Positions 1 through 8,033 of a DNA stretch of 64,000 bases are shown piece after piece. The stretch comes from Streptomyces microflavus. GTDB lineage: Bacteria; Actinomycetota; Actinomycetes; Streptomycetales; Streptomycetaceae. Position 1 is the first letter of the stretch; each line of letters opens with the position of its first letter. The notes under the pieces are model-generated. The model was not told the DNA's origin, ran no database searches, and was given only the letters and a program-made list of their open reading frames with translations. The position numbers and the translations under genes were made by a program. The stretch covers positions 558,001-622,000 of the forward strand of contig NZ_BMUG01000003.1 in the NCBI RefSeq assembly GCF_014650075.1, written 5' to 3'.

Positions 1-1790
1 AACCGGGCCCGGCCCGACGGGGTGGGGAACGCCAGCCGGGGTCGGGTGCCGTCCGCGTGCTCCAGCAGGTTCTGGCTCCGGCCGTCGTTGAGGTAGCGGA
101 TCGGGTTGCGGTCGTCGCCCGCCGGGGATGCGGCGGGCCACTGCACGGGGGTCTCGCGCAGCCGCTGGTAGGTGACGCCACGCAGGTCCCAGCCGGTCTT
201 CGGGTTCCAGGCGCGCTTGAGCTCCTCGAAGACCTCCTCGGCACTCGTGTACGTGAAGGCGTCGGCGTACCCCATCGCGCAGGCCACCCGGGCGATCAGC
301 TGCCAGTCCGGCAGCGCCTGGCCGGGCGGATCGACGACACCCTGGACGAGGGTCAGGTTCCGCTCCGAGTTGATCATGACGCCGTCGGACTCCGCCCACA
401 GCGTGGCGGGCAGGACGACATCGGCGTAGGCGTTCGTCTCCGTGTCGGCGAACACGTCCTGCGTGACGACCAGCTCGGCCGCCTCAAGGCCGGCGATGAC
501 GGTCCGGCGGTTGGCGACCGAGGCCACCGGGTTGGTGCAGATGATCCAGCACGCCTTGATGTCCCCGGCCGCCATCTGCTCGAACATCTCGACCGTGCCG
601 CGCCCCGCCTCGGTGCGGAGCGTGCCCGCCTCCACACCCCACAGATCCTCGATGAAGGCCCGTTCCTCGTCCACGAGGACCGATCGCTGACCGGGCAGCC
701 CCGGGCCCATGTAGCCCATCTCGCGGCCGCCCATCGCGTTCGGCTGGCCGGTCAGGGAGAACGGTCCGGAGCCCGGGCGGCAGATCGCCCCCGTGGCGAG
801 GTGCAGGTTGACCAGGGCGTTGGTGTTCCACGTGCCATGGGTGGACTGGTTGAGCCCCATCGTCCAGCAGCTCATCCACTCGCCCGCCTCACCGATCCAC
901 CGGGCGGCCTGCCGGATGTCCGCCTCGGGAACGCCGGTGATCCCGGCGACCCGCGCCGGGTGGTGGTCCGCGAGGAAGGAGGGCATCTCCTCCCAGCCGT
1001 CGGTGAACTCGGCGATGAATTCCTCGTCGGTGTGCCCGTTCTCCACGAGGAGGTAGAGGATGCCGTTGAGGAGTGCGAGGTCGGTGCCCGGCTCGATCTG
1101 GAGGAAGAGGTCGGCCTTGTCGGCGGTGGCGTTGCGCCGCGGGTCGACGACGATGAGCCTGGCCCCGGCCGACTTGATCCGCTCCATCATCCGGAGGAAG
1201 AGGATCGGGTGGCAGTCGGCCATGTTCGCGCCGATGACGAAGAAGACATCGGCCCGGTCGAAGTCCCGGTAGGAGCCAGGGGGGCCATCCGCACCCAGGG
1301 AAAGCTTGTATCCGGAGCCCGCGCTCGCCATGCACAGGCGGGAGTTGGACTCGATCCTGCTCGTCCGTACGAAGCCCTTGGCGAGCTTGTTCGCCAGGTA
1401 CTGCGCCTCCAGGGACATCTGTCCGGAGACGTAGAGAGCGAGCGCGTCGGGTCCGTGCTCGTCCACGATCGCGCGCAGCCGCCCGGCCACGGCCGTGATC
1501 GCCGCGTCCACGTCCGCCTCCACGGGATCGGCACCCCGCTCCGCACGGATGAGGGCCTTGGCCGCCCGCCCAGGGGCGGCCATCATGTCGGCGCTGGTCG
1601 CCCCCTTCGTGCAGAGCCTTCCGGAGTTCGCCGGATGGGTCCTGTCACCGGAGACCTTCTTGGCGATGCGCCTGCCGGTGGAGGCGTCACGGCCGATGTC
1701 CAGCAGGATCCCGCAGCCGACGCCGCAGTACGAGCAGACCGTCCGCACACTCTCCACCTCTGCCTTCACCCCTGCCTCCGGCTTCGTCAA
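1..1790 (-). CDS. nasA: Assimilatory nitrate reductase, molybdopterin oxidoreductase (partial, C-terminus beyond window)
   Basis: Catalytic subunit that reduces nitrate to nitrite in the cytoplasm using a bis-MGD molybdenum cofactor and a [4Fe-4S] cluster. The N-terminal cluster motif is plain: CSYCGVGC followed 33 residues later by the fourth Cys in GRLCTKG. Further molybdopterin-binding motifs follow (SNSRLCMASAGSGY, GANMADCHPI, TGQPNAMGGREMG), typical of NasA/NarB/FdhA-type enzymes. The start is uncertain. A TTG at 1790 has a good Shine-Dalgarno (GGAAGGA, 7 nt upstream) and puts the first Cys at about residue 19. The same frame stays open to an ATG at 1901, but the extra stretch is low-complexity (GEDGADGADG) and has no clear ribosome site. 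The frame runs off the left edge, so roughly 600 residues are visible. It is divergent from the peptidase gene. A formate dehydrogenase alpha subunit is less likely: the sequence lacks a visible Sec/Cys formate motif here and has the nitrate-reductase-like GQPNAMGGRE string. Confidence 0.85.
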   Translation of the reverse strand, partial: MTKPEAGVKAEVESVRTVCSYCGVGCGILLDIGRDASTGRRIAKKVSGDRTHPANSGRLCTKGATSADMMAAPGRAAKALIRAERGADPVEADVDAAITAVAGRLRAIVDEHGPDALALYVSGQMSLEAQYLANKLAKGFVRTSRIESNSRLCMASAGSGYKLSLGADGPPGSYRDFDRADVFFVIGANMADCHPILFLRMMERIKSAGARLIVVDPRRNATADKADLFLQIEPGTDLALLNGILYLLVENGHTDEEFIAEFTDGWEEMPSFLADHHPARVAGITGVPEADIRQAARWIGEAGEWMSCWTMGLNQSTHGTWNTNALVNLHLATGAICRPGSGPFSLTGQPNAMGGREMGYMGPGLPGQRSVLVDEERAFIEDLWGVEAGTLRTEAGRGTVEMFEQMAAGDIKACWIICTNPVASVANRRTVIAGLEAAELVVTQDVFADTETNAYADVVLPATLWAESDGVMINSERNLTLVQGVVDPPGQALPDWQLIARVACAMGYADAFTYTSAEEVFEELKRAWNPKTGWDLRGVTYQRLRETPVQWPAASPAGDDRNPIRYLNDGRSQNLLEHADGTRPRLAFPTPSGRAR

Positions 1791-2040
1791 CGAGGCTTCC
1801 TTCCCGTCCGCACCGTCCGCACCGTCCTCGCCCCGCGTAAGCCGGGCGGGCTGCGGCAGGGGTGGGACGCTCCCACGGCCAAGATCGTAGGAAGAGCGCA
1901 TTACCGGCCCGTCACGCCCTGCGGTCATCGTGTGTAAACCCGGCCGCACGCCGCGTCGGCCCCCGTTGTGAGCCGCCGTCCGTCGCCGTCCCCGCGAGCG
2001 TCACCTGGGCGGTCCCTCCGTCCCCTACAACTCGGGTATC

Positions 2041-2057
2041 ACGCAAGGCTGTTGCGT
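2041..2057. promoter_or_regulatory. Short inverted repeat in the nasA/peptidase divergent region
   Basis: ACGCAA-5 nt-TTGCGT is a perfect 6-bp palindrome. A second small palindrome, CGTGT-5 nt-ACACG, lies at 2129-2143, just ahead of the peptidase ribosome site. Both lie in the roughly 370-bp region between the two divergent starts, where promoters for both genes must sit. They may be regulator sites. I see no clear GlnR box and no convincing -35/-10 pair. Confidence 0.25.
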
Positions 2058-2163
2058 CATTCCCAGGGTGGAGAGAAGTGCGCCCCGGTGAGGGATCCGC
2101 AGGCGCGGCCCGGTCCTGAATGATCTTCCGTGTCCGAAACACGCGACCGGAAGGATCGATATC

Positions 2164-3807
2164 GTGCGCAGACGACGTCTCGCGCCCCTGTTGGCCGTGA
2201 GCCTCACGGCAACGCTGGCTCCCGTGCTCGCCACCTCGACGGCCGCCGCGGCCCCGGCCGCCGCCCCCTCGGCCGCCTCCTCCCCCTCCGCCGCCAAGGG
2301 CGGTGCGCTGGACCGGTACACGAAGCAGAAGCCCAAGTGGAAGCGGTGCGAGGCCGCCGCTCCGGCGGAGTTCCAGTGCGCCACGATCAAGGTCCCGCTG
2401 GACTACCGGGCGCCCGGGGGCAAGCGGATCGACCTGGCCATATCCCGGATCAGCAGTACCGGGCCCGGCAAGCGCCACGGCGTCCTGCTCTCCAACCCCG
2501 GCGGTCCCGGCGGCCAGGGGATCTACATGCCCCTGGCGTTGCAGGAGGAGCTCCCCGAGGCCGCGCTGCGGAAGTACGACCTCATCGGCTTCGACCCGCG
2601 CGGGGTGGGCCGGAGCACTCCGGTCACCTGCGATCTGACCCCGGAGGAGGAGAACTGGCTGCGGCCGTACAAGAAGGAGACGTTCACCAAGGACGTCGCC
2701 TGGGCGCGCAAGGTCGCGGACAAGTGCCGGGAGAAGTCGGGCGCCGTGCTCCCGCACATCACCACCCGCAACACCGCCCGTGACGTGGACCTGCTCCGCG
2801 CGGTCCTCGGCGAGAAGAAGATCTCGTACCTGGGCTACTCCTACGGCACCTACCTGGGCGCCGTCTACACCCAGCTGTTCCCGGGCCGGGCCGACCGGTT
2901 CGTCCTCGACAGCGCGGTCGATCCGGCGCGCGCCTGGCGCGGCATGGTCCAGTGGTGGGCGGAGGGCGCCGAGCCCGCGTTCGACCGGTGGACCGGGTGG
3001 GCCGCCGCGCGTTCGGAGACGTACGGCCTCGGTGACACCCCGAAGAAGGTCGACCGGACCTTCTGGGAGGTGGTCGCGCGGGCCGACGAGCAGCCCATCG
3101 AGCTGGACGGGCTGCTGATCTCCGGTGACGACATCCGCGGCGGTATGCGGGGAGCGGTCTTCAGCCCGCAGTCCGCCACCGAGGCGTTCGTGGAGCTGAA
3201 GAAGGCCGCGGACGGCGAGACCGCCTCCGCGAAGAAGCTCGCGGCGTTCACCGGGTCCGCGGGCACCGGGAGGGCGCGCGAGGCGGCCGAGGTCCCGCAG
3301 GACAACATGACGGCGAGCTTCTGGGCTGTGGTGTGCGGTGACAACTCGGCCGCGTGGCCGCGAAACCCCGAGCGCTACCGGCAGGACGCCATCGCGGACA
3401 AGGGCCGCTACCCGCTCTTCGGCGACTTCGCGTCCAGCATCAAGCCCTGTGCGTTCTGGAACAGGTCCGTGGAACCGGCGACCGAGGTCGACAACAAGGC
3501 CGGCTCCCTGATCGTCCAGAACGAGTGGGACTCGCAGACCCCGCTGCCCAGCGCCCAGGCTCTGCACAAGGACCTGAAGCGCTCCAGGATGGTCACCGTC
3601 CTCGGCGGCGAGGGCCACGGCGTCTACCCGAGTGGCAACGCGTGTACGGACGGTACGGTCACCGGCTACCTCCTCACCGGGAAGCTTCCGGCGAAGGACG
3701 TGACCTGCCGGGCGACCGCCGGGTCGAACGCGGACGCACGGGAGAACCAGCAGCGGGAGGAGCTCCCGGGGTCGCCGCTTCCGGAGCGGGCCCCGGACCG
3801 CTTCTGA
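2164..3807 (+). CDS. Secreted alpha/beta-hydrolase peptidase, S33/TAP-like (tripeptidyl aminopeptidase family)
   Basis: 547 aa, GTG start chosen because GGAAGGA lies 7 nt upstream. Residues 1-35 are a Sec signal peptide (RRRR n-region, hydrophobic core, Ala-rich cleavage zone), so the enzyme is exported. The fold is the Streptomyces secreted tripeptidyl/prolyl aminopeptidase type: an oxyanion region LSNPGGPGGQG, then FDPRGVGRS, the nucleophile elbow GYSYG (Ser226), the acid in NEWDSQTP (about Asp456) and His485 in GEGHGVY. The last ~100 residues match the TAP C-terminal domain. Expected role: removal of N-terminal peptides from secreted proteins or nutrient peptides outside the cell. It stands alone and ends at a strong hairpin (3816-3850). 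Substrate length preference cannot be read from sequence. Confidence 0.88.
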   Translation: MRRRRLAPLLAVSLTATLAPVLATSTAAAAPAAAPSAASSPSAAKGGALDRYTKQKPKWKRCEAAAPAEFQCATIKVPLDYRAPGGKRIDLAISRISSTGPGKRHGVLLSNPGGPGGQGIYMPLALQEELPEAALRKYDLIGFDPRGVGRSTPVTCDLTPEEENWLRPYKKETFTKDVAWARKVADKCREKSGAVLPHITTRNTARDVDLLRAVLGEKKISYLGYSYGTYLGAVYTQLFPGRADRFVLDSAVDPARAWRGMVQWWAEGAEPAFDRWTGWAAARSETYGLGDTPKKVDRTFWEVVARADEQPIELDGLLISGDDIRGGMRGAVFSPQSATEAFVELKKAADGETASAKKLAAFTGSAGTGRAREAAEVPQDNMTASFWAVVCGDNSAAWPRNPERYRQDAIADKGRYPLFGDFASSIKPCAFWNRSVEPATEVDNKAGSLIVQNEWDSQTPLPSAQALHKDLKRSRMVTVLGGEGHGVYPSGNACTDGTVTGYLLTGKLPAKDVTCRATAGSNADARENQQREELPGSPLPERAPDRF

Positions 3808-3815
3808 GTCCGGTC

Positions 3816-3850
3816 GTACGGGCCGTGGCCGCAGGGTTCACGGCCCGTAC
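3816..3850 (+). terminator. Factor-independent-type hairpin after the peptidase
   Basis: GTACGGGCCGTG (3816-3827) pairs perfectly over 12 bp with CACGGCCCGTAC (3839-3850), with an 11-nt loop, starting 9 nt after the stop codon. There is no U-tract, which is normal for Streptomyces terminators. The right arm is then repeated four more times downstream. Confidence 0.7.
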
Positions 3851-3914
3851 GGTTCACGGCCCGTACGGTTCACGGCCCGTACGGTTCACGGCCCGTACGG
3901 TTCACGGCCCGTAC
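3835..3914. repeat. Five tandem copies of a 16-bp unit
   Basis: Five perfect head-to-tail copies of GGTTCACGGCCCGTAC at 3835, 3851, 3867, 3883 and 3899. Each copy contains the right arm of the terminator stem, so the single left arm at 3816 could pair with any of them. The unit junction CCGTACGG is itself palindromic. The array is in non-coding DNA between convergent genes and looks like a slippage expansion. Confidence 0.95.
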
Positions 3915-3964
3915 GGTCCATGACCGCGTGGCCTCTTGACGGCGGGGCCCGCCCCTTCGCCGCC

Positions 3965-4693
3965 TCAGCCCACTAGATCGTGCGGACCCACCGGGTACGC
4001 CTCAAGGCCGGGCGCCGCCAGCAGCTCGGCGATCAGCTCCGGCGACCCGCCGACATAGGTGCTCGCCAGGTCCACGTCCCCGCCGACACACCACGCGCGG
4101 TCCTCGGGCCACCACAGGTCGGGCAGTTCGACGAACTCGTCCAGGGCCACCGGCGACACGACGTCCGCCAGCGCCCCCGAGAGGAGCACCTCTTCGCGGC
4201 CGGGCGTGAGGAAGACGGGGAAGCGGTCGAAGTCCCACCGGCCGTAGCCGTGCCACAGGCCGAACCAGCAGCTCTCGGCGGTGGCTGTACGGCGGGCCAG
4301 TACGGGGATCAGCGCGCGGGCGACGTCCGGCGGGGTCGGCCCCTCTGCCGCGGGTTCGTCCCAGACACCGGGCAATCCGGGCTCCGTACCGTTCAGGTTG
4401 TCGACGTCCACGCCGATCAGCTCGTGCCAGCGGGTGCGCGGGCCCGGCGTCCGCCCGTACGCGGCGCCCACGTCGGCCCAGCTCACCGGCCGCCCGTCCA
4501 GCGCCGCAGGGTGCAGGACGCGGGTGTACGCGGCGAAGCCGGGGGCGGCGACCCCCGCCACCCGGCCGAAACCGCCCTCGGCCTCGGTGCGTCCGGTGAG
4601 CCACGCGGCCGGACCGAGCCCGTCGGCGCGCACGCGCAGGCGGCCGTAGTGGTCGGGCGCCGCGTCGCGGTCCACCCGGAAGGAGTCGTCCAT
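3965..4693 (-). CDS. Hypothetical protein, 242 aa
   Basis: I do not recognise this family. The protein is soluble, acidic and Trp-rich (WFGLWHGYGRWDF, LPDLWWPEDRAWC), with no signal peptide or membrane segment. Its composition and the PELIAELL ending resemble uncharacterised Streptomyces proteins of similar length. It starts at ATG 4693, four bases after a TGA in its own frame, and is overlapped by 211 nt at its 5' end by the preceding AraC frame. That suggests the two were once arranged end to end and are co-transcribed. Its stop lies about 50 nt from the tandem repeats, convergent with the peptidase. No function is proposed. Confidence 0.7.
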   Translation of the reverse strand: MDDSFRVDRDAAPDHYGRLRVRADGLGPAAWLTGRTEAEGGFGRVAGVAAPGFAAYTRVLHPAALDGRPVSWADVGAAYGRTPGPRTRWHELIGVDVDNLNGTEPGLPGVWDEPAAEGPTPPDVARALIPVLARRTATAESCWFGLWHGYGRWDFDRFPVFLTPGREEVLLSGALADVVSPVALDEFVELPDLWWPEDRAWCVGGDVDLASTYVGGSPELIAELLAAPGLEAYPVGPHDLVG

Positions 4694-5505
4694 GGCTCAG
4701 GTCCCGCCCGTCCGGTCGGGCCGCCCGGCCAGCTCCGGCGGCCCTGGTCTCGGTCAGCATCGTAGCCAGGCCGGTGCCGGCCCGGGGTGTGGCCGTAGGC
4801 CCGGCGGAAGACGTCGATGAAGGCGCTGGCGGACGACCACCCGCACCGGTGCGCCACGGTGGTCACCGGGGTGTCCTCGGCCAGCAGCACCAGGGCCTGG
4901 TAGAGGCGTAGTTGGGTGCGCCACTGGGGGAACGTCATGCCCAGCTCGGCGGTGCAGAGCCGCGACAGCGTGCGCGCACTCGCACCGGCCTCCCGGCCCA
5001 GGGCGTCCAGGGTGCGCCGGTCCGCGGGGTCGGCGCGCAGGATGTCGCAGATCCGCCGCAGGCGCGGGTCGGACGGGGCCGGCAGCTGGACCGGCTGCTG
5101 CGGCGAGGCCGCCAACCGGTCCAGCAGCACGGCCCGCAGACGGCGGCGCTCCGGGCTGTCGTCCGCCGGGGTGGTGGTGTGGGCGATGATCAGCTCCCGC
5201 AGCAGCGGCCCGACGGTCAGCACCGACGGGGCGTCCAGCCCGAGCGGGTTCTCCGTGGCGGGCAGGCCGAGGAGTCGCAACTCCATTGCCCCATGGGCGC
5301 GGTGGGCGTGCACGGTTCCGGCCGGTATCCAGATGGCCCGGTTCGCGGGCGCGATCCACGTACCGGCGTCGGTGGTGACGGCCAGCACGCCGCGTGCCGC
5401 GTAGACGATCTGGTGGTCGTCGTGGCGGTGGGCGTCGATGTCCGATCCCGGCGCCAGCCACCGGGTGCGGGTGGGGGCGACCGGCTCGTGGCGGATCTCC
5501 GTCAT
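4483..5505 (-). CDS. AraC-family transcriptional regulator with cupin sensor domain
   Basis: 340-codon frame. Residues 1-110 are an AraC N-terminal cupin (DIDAHRHDDHQIVYAARG, AIWIPAGTVHAHRAHG). Residues 145-250 are two helix-turn-helix units with the family signature CGWSSASAFIDVFRRAYGHTPG. AraC proteins of this type normally stop close after that motif. Here the frame runs another ~85 residues of Arg/Pro/Thr-rich sequence that is an out-of-frame reading of the next gene. The true C-terminus is therefore doubtful: either a genuine 211-nt overlap or a one-base frameshift near 4700-4760. It is divergent from the MFS pump gene with only 53 bp between starts, the usual layout of a local regulator and its efflux target. 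Confidence 0.8.
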   Translation of the reverse strand: MTEIRHEPVAPTRTRWLAPGSDIDAHRHDDHQIVYAARGVLAVTTDAGTWIAPANRAIWIPAGTVHAHRAHGAMELRLLGLPATENPLGLDAPSVLTVGPLLRELIIAHTTTPADDSPERRRLRAVLLDRLAASPQQPVQLPAPSDPRLRRICDILRADPADRRTLDALGREAGASARTLSRLCTAELGMTFPQWRTQLRLYQALVLLAEDTPVTTVAHRCGWSSASAFIDVFRRAYGHTPGRHRPGYDADRDQGRRSWPGGPTGRAGPEPWTTPSGWTATRRPTTTAACACAPTGSVRPRGSPDAPRPRAVSAGWRGSPPPASPRTPASCTLRRWTGGR

Positions 5506-5558
5506 GGGTTGTCGTTATATCGGAAGTCCGACAGTCGCCGCGTGGCGACGATGGACGG

Positions 5559-6749
5559 GTGGCGAAAAGCAAAGCGATCACCCTGCTGTCCATCGGGCAT
5601 GCCTGCGTCGACGTCTACCAGGGAGCCGTGGCCGCCCTCGTCCCGTACTTCGTGGCCGAACGCTCCTACACCTACGCTGCGGTCTCCGGCATCGTGCTCG
5701 CCGCGTCCCTGCTCTCCTCGGTGGCTCAGCCCCTGTTCGGCCTGGCGACCGACCGCCGGGCGATGCCCTGGCTGCTGCCCGTGAGCACCCTCGTCGCCGG
5801 CTCGGGGATCGCCCTGAGCGGGCTGGGCGGCTCCTACGCGCTGACCCTGCTGTTCATGGGCATCGGCGGGATCGGCGTAGCCGCGTACCACCCGGAGTCC
5901 GCTCGCGTGGCGCGCGTCGCCGGCGGGGGCAGCCACACGGCGATGGGCTGGTTCTCCCTGGGCGGCAACCTCGGCTTCGCCCTCGCGCCCGTCCTCGTGG
6001 CCGTGGTCGTCGGCATCGGCGGGCTGGGGCTCACCCCGCTGCTCGCGCTCCCCGCTCTCGTCGGGAGCCTGCTGACGCTGCCCGTACTGCGCGGCCTGGA
6101 GCGCATGACGTCCGCCGCCCCGCGTACGGCCACGGCCGCCGCGGCTCCGGACGACGTGGCCTCGTTCGTGAAGCTCGCCCTGGCCGTGGTGTGCCGGTCG
6201 ATCGTCTTCGTCGGCCTGAGTACCTTCATCGCGTTCTACGTGCGCGAGCGCACCGGCGGGGGAGCGGCGGCAGGGACCGCGGCCCTGGTCGTGCTCTACC
6301 TCGGCGGCGCGGTCGGCACCGTCCTGGGCGGCGCCCTCGCCGAGCGCCGGGACCGAGTCACGGTGGTGCGCCGGTCCTATCTCCTCACGGTGGGGGCGGT
6401 TGCGGGGCTCGTCCTCCTCCCCGGTCCGGCCCTCTACGTGTGCGTCGCGCTGACCTCGGCGGGCCTCTACGTGCCGTTCTCGCTCCAGGTGACCCTGGCT
6501 CAGGACTACCTGCCCGGCCGGGTCGGCACGGCCAGCGGCATCACTCTGGGGCTGACGATCAGCATCGGTGGCCTGTTCAGCCCGCTGATCGGCCGGCTGG
6601 CGGACGCCACCTCCCTGCAGACCGCCCTGACACCGCTCATCACCATGCCCGCGCTGAGCTGGCTGCTGTTCCGCAGCCTGGCGGAACCGGCCCCGCCGAG
6701 CGCACCACGCCCGGTGACCGGAGGCGGGCGCGCCAGCCGCCGGCGGTGA
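5559..6749 (+). CDS. MFS efflux transporter, fosmidomycin-resistance (Fsr) type
   Basis: 396 aa with about 12 hydrophobic segments. The N-terminus (LLSIGHACVDVYQGAVAALV), the segment YHPESARVA and the repeat GLTISIGGLFSPLIG are characteristic of Fsr-like drug exporters in the major facilitator superfamily. The GTG at 5559 is used because the family normally begins only a few residues before the LLSIGH motif; upstream in-frame sequence is Arg/Gly-rich and antisense to the regulator gene. The ribosome site is weak. Likely role: proton-driven export of a small amphiphile across the cytoplasmic membrane, controlled by the divergent AraC regulator. The substrate is unknown. Confidence 0.85.
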   Translation: MAKSKAITLLSIGHACVDVYQGAVAALVPYFVAERSYTYAAVSGIVLAASLLSSVAQPLFGLATDRRAMPWLLPVSTLVAGSGIALSGLGGSYALTLLFMGIGGIGVAAYHPESARVARVAGGGSHTAMGWFSLGGNLGFALAPVLVAVVVGIGGLGLTPLLALPALVGSLLTLPVLRGLERMTSAAPRTATAAAAPDDVASFVKLALAVVCRSIVFVGLSTFIAFYVRERTGGGAAAGTAALVVLYLGGAVGTVLGGALAERRDRVTVVRRSYLLTVGAVAGLVLLPGPALYVCVALTSAGLYVPFSLQVTLAQDYLPGRVGTASGITLGLTISIGGLFSPLIGRLADATSLQTALTPLITMPALSWLLFRSLAEPAPPSAPRPVTGGGRASRRR

Positions 6750-6798
6750 GCCCGGTGGCTGTGGGCCCGGAGTAACTCGTCCGCGACCGGGCCGTGAT

Positions 6799-7330
6799 TC
6801 AGGTGGCGGCCGAGTCCCGGGCGGACAGTTCTTCGGCCAGTTCCATGCAGCGCAGGCGGGCCGGGGAGAAGTCGTAGGGCATCTTGCCGATGGCTTCACG
6901 TGCGCTCATGGAGCCGGCCTCCCGGCTGCCGGAGCTCAGGCCGGCCTCGTCCTCGCCGTCATCGGCGGTAGAGGGGTGCAAGGTGTCCCAGGCGTCGAAG
7001 AGGGCATCGTCGTCCTCACTGAGGCCGGACTCCTCGATGACGGCCTGCAGAGCGCATTCGAAGGCGTGCCGCTCGGCGGCCACGTGCCACCCGCGGATCA
7101 TCGGCGGCGACGCTGTCGTCGAGTGCCTCCTCGGCGTCATCGATGCGGTCGGAGTCCTCCCGCAGAGCGGGATGCGTGGCCAGGGCGATGAAACGGGTGG
7201 CCTGGAGGGCCGCGCCGAGCGGGCCGAGGATCCGCTCGGTGACCAGCAGACCGTCCAGGTCCGCCCGGCGCAGGGAACCCTCGGGCAGGCTCCTGAGGCG
7301 CTCGGTGACGAAATCGGAGAGCAGGTCCAC
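6799..7330 (-). pseudogene. Unknown acidic protein, interrupted by a +1 frameshift
   Basis: Two consecutive minus-strand frames make one protein. The first, from GTG 7330, reads LLSDFVTERLRSLPEGS... to about AADDPR. The second continues WHVAAERHAFECALQAVIEE... and ends EELSARDSAAT at 6799. The switch falls at the CCC run 7090-7092 (GGG in the coding strand); removing one G restores a single ~176-residue frame, DDPRWHVAAERHAF. The intact product would be soluble, acidic and helical, of a family I do not recognise. Whether this is a real mutation or a sequencing error in a homopolymer cannot be told here. It lies 50 bp downstream of the cupin gene on the same strand. Confidence 0.65.
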
Positions 7331-7380
7331 CGGACCACATGCCGCTACGGAAGGTGCAACCCGGAACAGGGCCTACCGGC

Positions 7381-7893
7381 CTACGGGCCTTCGTCCGCCG
7401 GAAGGGCGTACAGGCGGGGGAGGTTGACCACGATCGCCTCCTGGGTCGAGCGGGCGATGACGACCACGGCCTCCTCCGAGGGGTCGGGGTTCTCCTCCCG
7501 GTGCGGCACGAACGGCGGGACGAAGATGTAGTCGCCCGGTGACGTGCGCAGCCGTACCTCCTGCGGCTCCTCGCCCGAATCGTCGAGGAACACGAACTCC
7601 GGGTGCCCGCTGACCACATGGATCGCCGTCTCGGACGCGCCGTGGTGGTGGTCGGAGGAGGAGGTGGAGGGCGCCACATGGGTCTGGCCCATCCACAGCT
7701 TCTCCGAGCCGGTCGTCCTCCCGCTGATGGCCGCGAACCGGCGCATCCCGCCGGTCTGGGCCGTGTCACCGTCCAGCGAGTCCGCGCGGATGTGGTGCAG
7801 ACGGGTGTGCAGCGGAGCCGTGGGGCGGTCCTGCGGGGTGTCGTGGAGGTGCGGGTGGAAACCTTCGCCGGCGGTGGTCAGGGGCTCGCTCAT
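7381..7893 (-). CDS. Cupin-domain protein
   Basis: 170 aa, a small single-domain cupin. Motif 1 is seen as DHHHGASETAIHVVSGHPEF (His ligands and Glu), and motif 2 as SPGDYIFVPPFVPHREEN. These ligands suggest a mononuclear-metal dioxygenase or isomerase-like active site, or a small-molecule sensor; the substrate is unknown. ATG 7893 is preferred over an ATG eight codons upstream, because a -10-like TAGCGT ends 7 nt before it, implying a leaderless mRNA. It is divergent from the Rrf2 regulator, and its promoter shares a motif with the sulfur-type operon at 9440. That suggests it belongs to the same regulon. Confidence 0.82.
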   Translation of the reverse strand: MSEPLTTAGEGFHPHLHDTPQDRPTAPLHTRLHHIRADSLDGDTAQTGGMRRFAAISGRTTGSEKLWMGQTHVAPSTSSSDHHHGASETAIHVVSGHPEFVFLDDSGEEPQEVRLRTSPGDYIFVPPFVPHREENPDPSEEAVVVIARSTQEAIVVNLPRLYALPADEGP

Positions 7894-7900
7894 GGCGGGG

Positions 7901-7930
7901 ACGCTAAGGCGGCGCACGAAAGGATGTCAA
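7901..7930 (-). promoter_or_regulatory. Promoter of the cupin gene (leaderless)
   Basis: On the minus strand TTGACA (7925-7930), an 18-nt spacer and TAGCGT (7901-7906) form a good -35/-10 pair. The predicted transcription start coincides with ATG 7893. Confidence 0.55.
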
Positions 7931-7942
7931 TAGGTGTCCTTT
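7919..7942. promoter_or_regulatory. Palindromic operator candidate, Rrf2 divergent region
   Basis: AAAGGA-12 nt-TCCTTT, with the inner sequence GGATGTCAATAGGTGTCC. The site overlaps the -35 of the cupin gene and lies about 90 bp upstream of the Rrf2 gene. The string GGATGTCAAT also occurs, inverted, at the promoter at 9440, so both may bind the Rrf2 protein. Confidence 0.5.
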
Positions 7943-7986
7943 GCGGTTCATCTGCGGCAATGTTGCTGACATGTAGGAGCGGAATC

Positions 7987-8009
7987 GTGCGGAGGCCGGG
8001 CCTCCGCAC
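7987..8009 (+). promoter_or_regulatory. Hairpin in the 5' leader of the Rrf2 gene
   Basis: GTGCGGAGGCC followed by a single base and GGCCTCCGCAC gives a near-perfect stem of up to 11 bp (9-10 realistic), 24 nt before the start codon. It may structure the leader, terminate transcription or be a protein site. The role is unknown. Confidence 0.4.
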
Positions 8010-8033
8010 GGCCCTTCGGGCATGATGAGCGCC

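Noticed and set aside
57..1937. Plus-strand open frame over the nitrate reductase gene
   Set aside because: Low-complexity translation with no domains; the minus strand carries the iron-sulfur and molybdopterin motifs.
3835..3914. CRISPR-like array
   Set aside because: The 16-bp units are directly abutting with no spacers; it is a simple tandem repeat.
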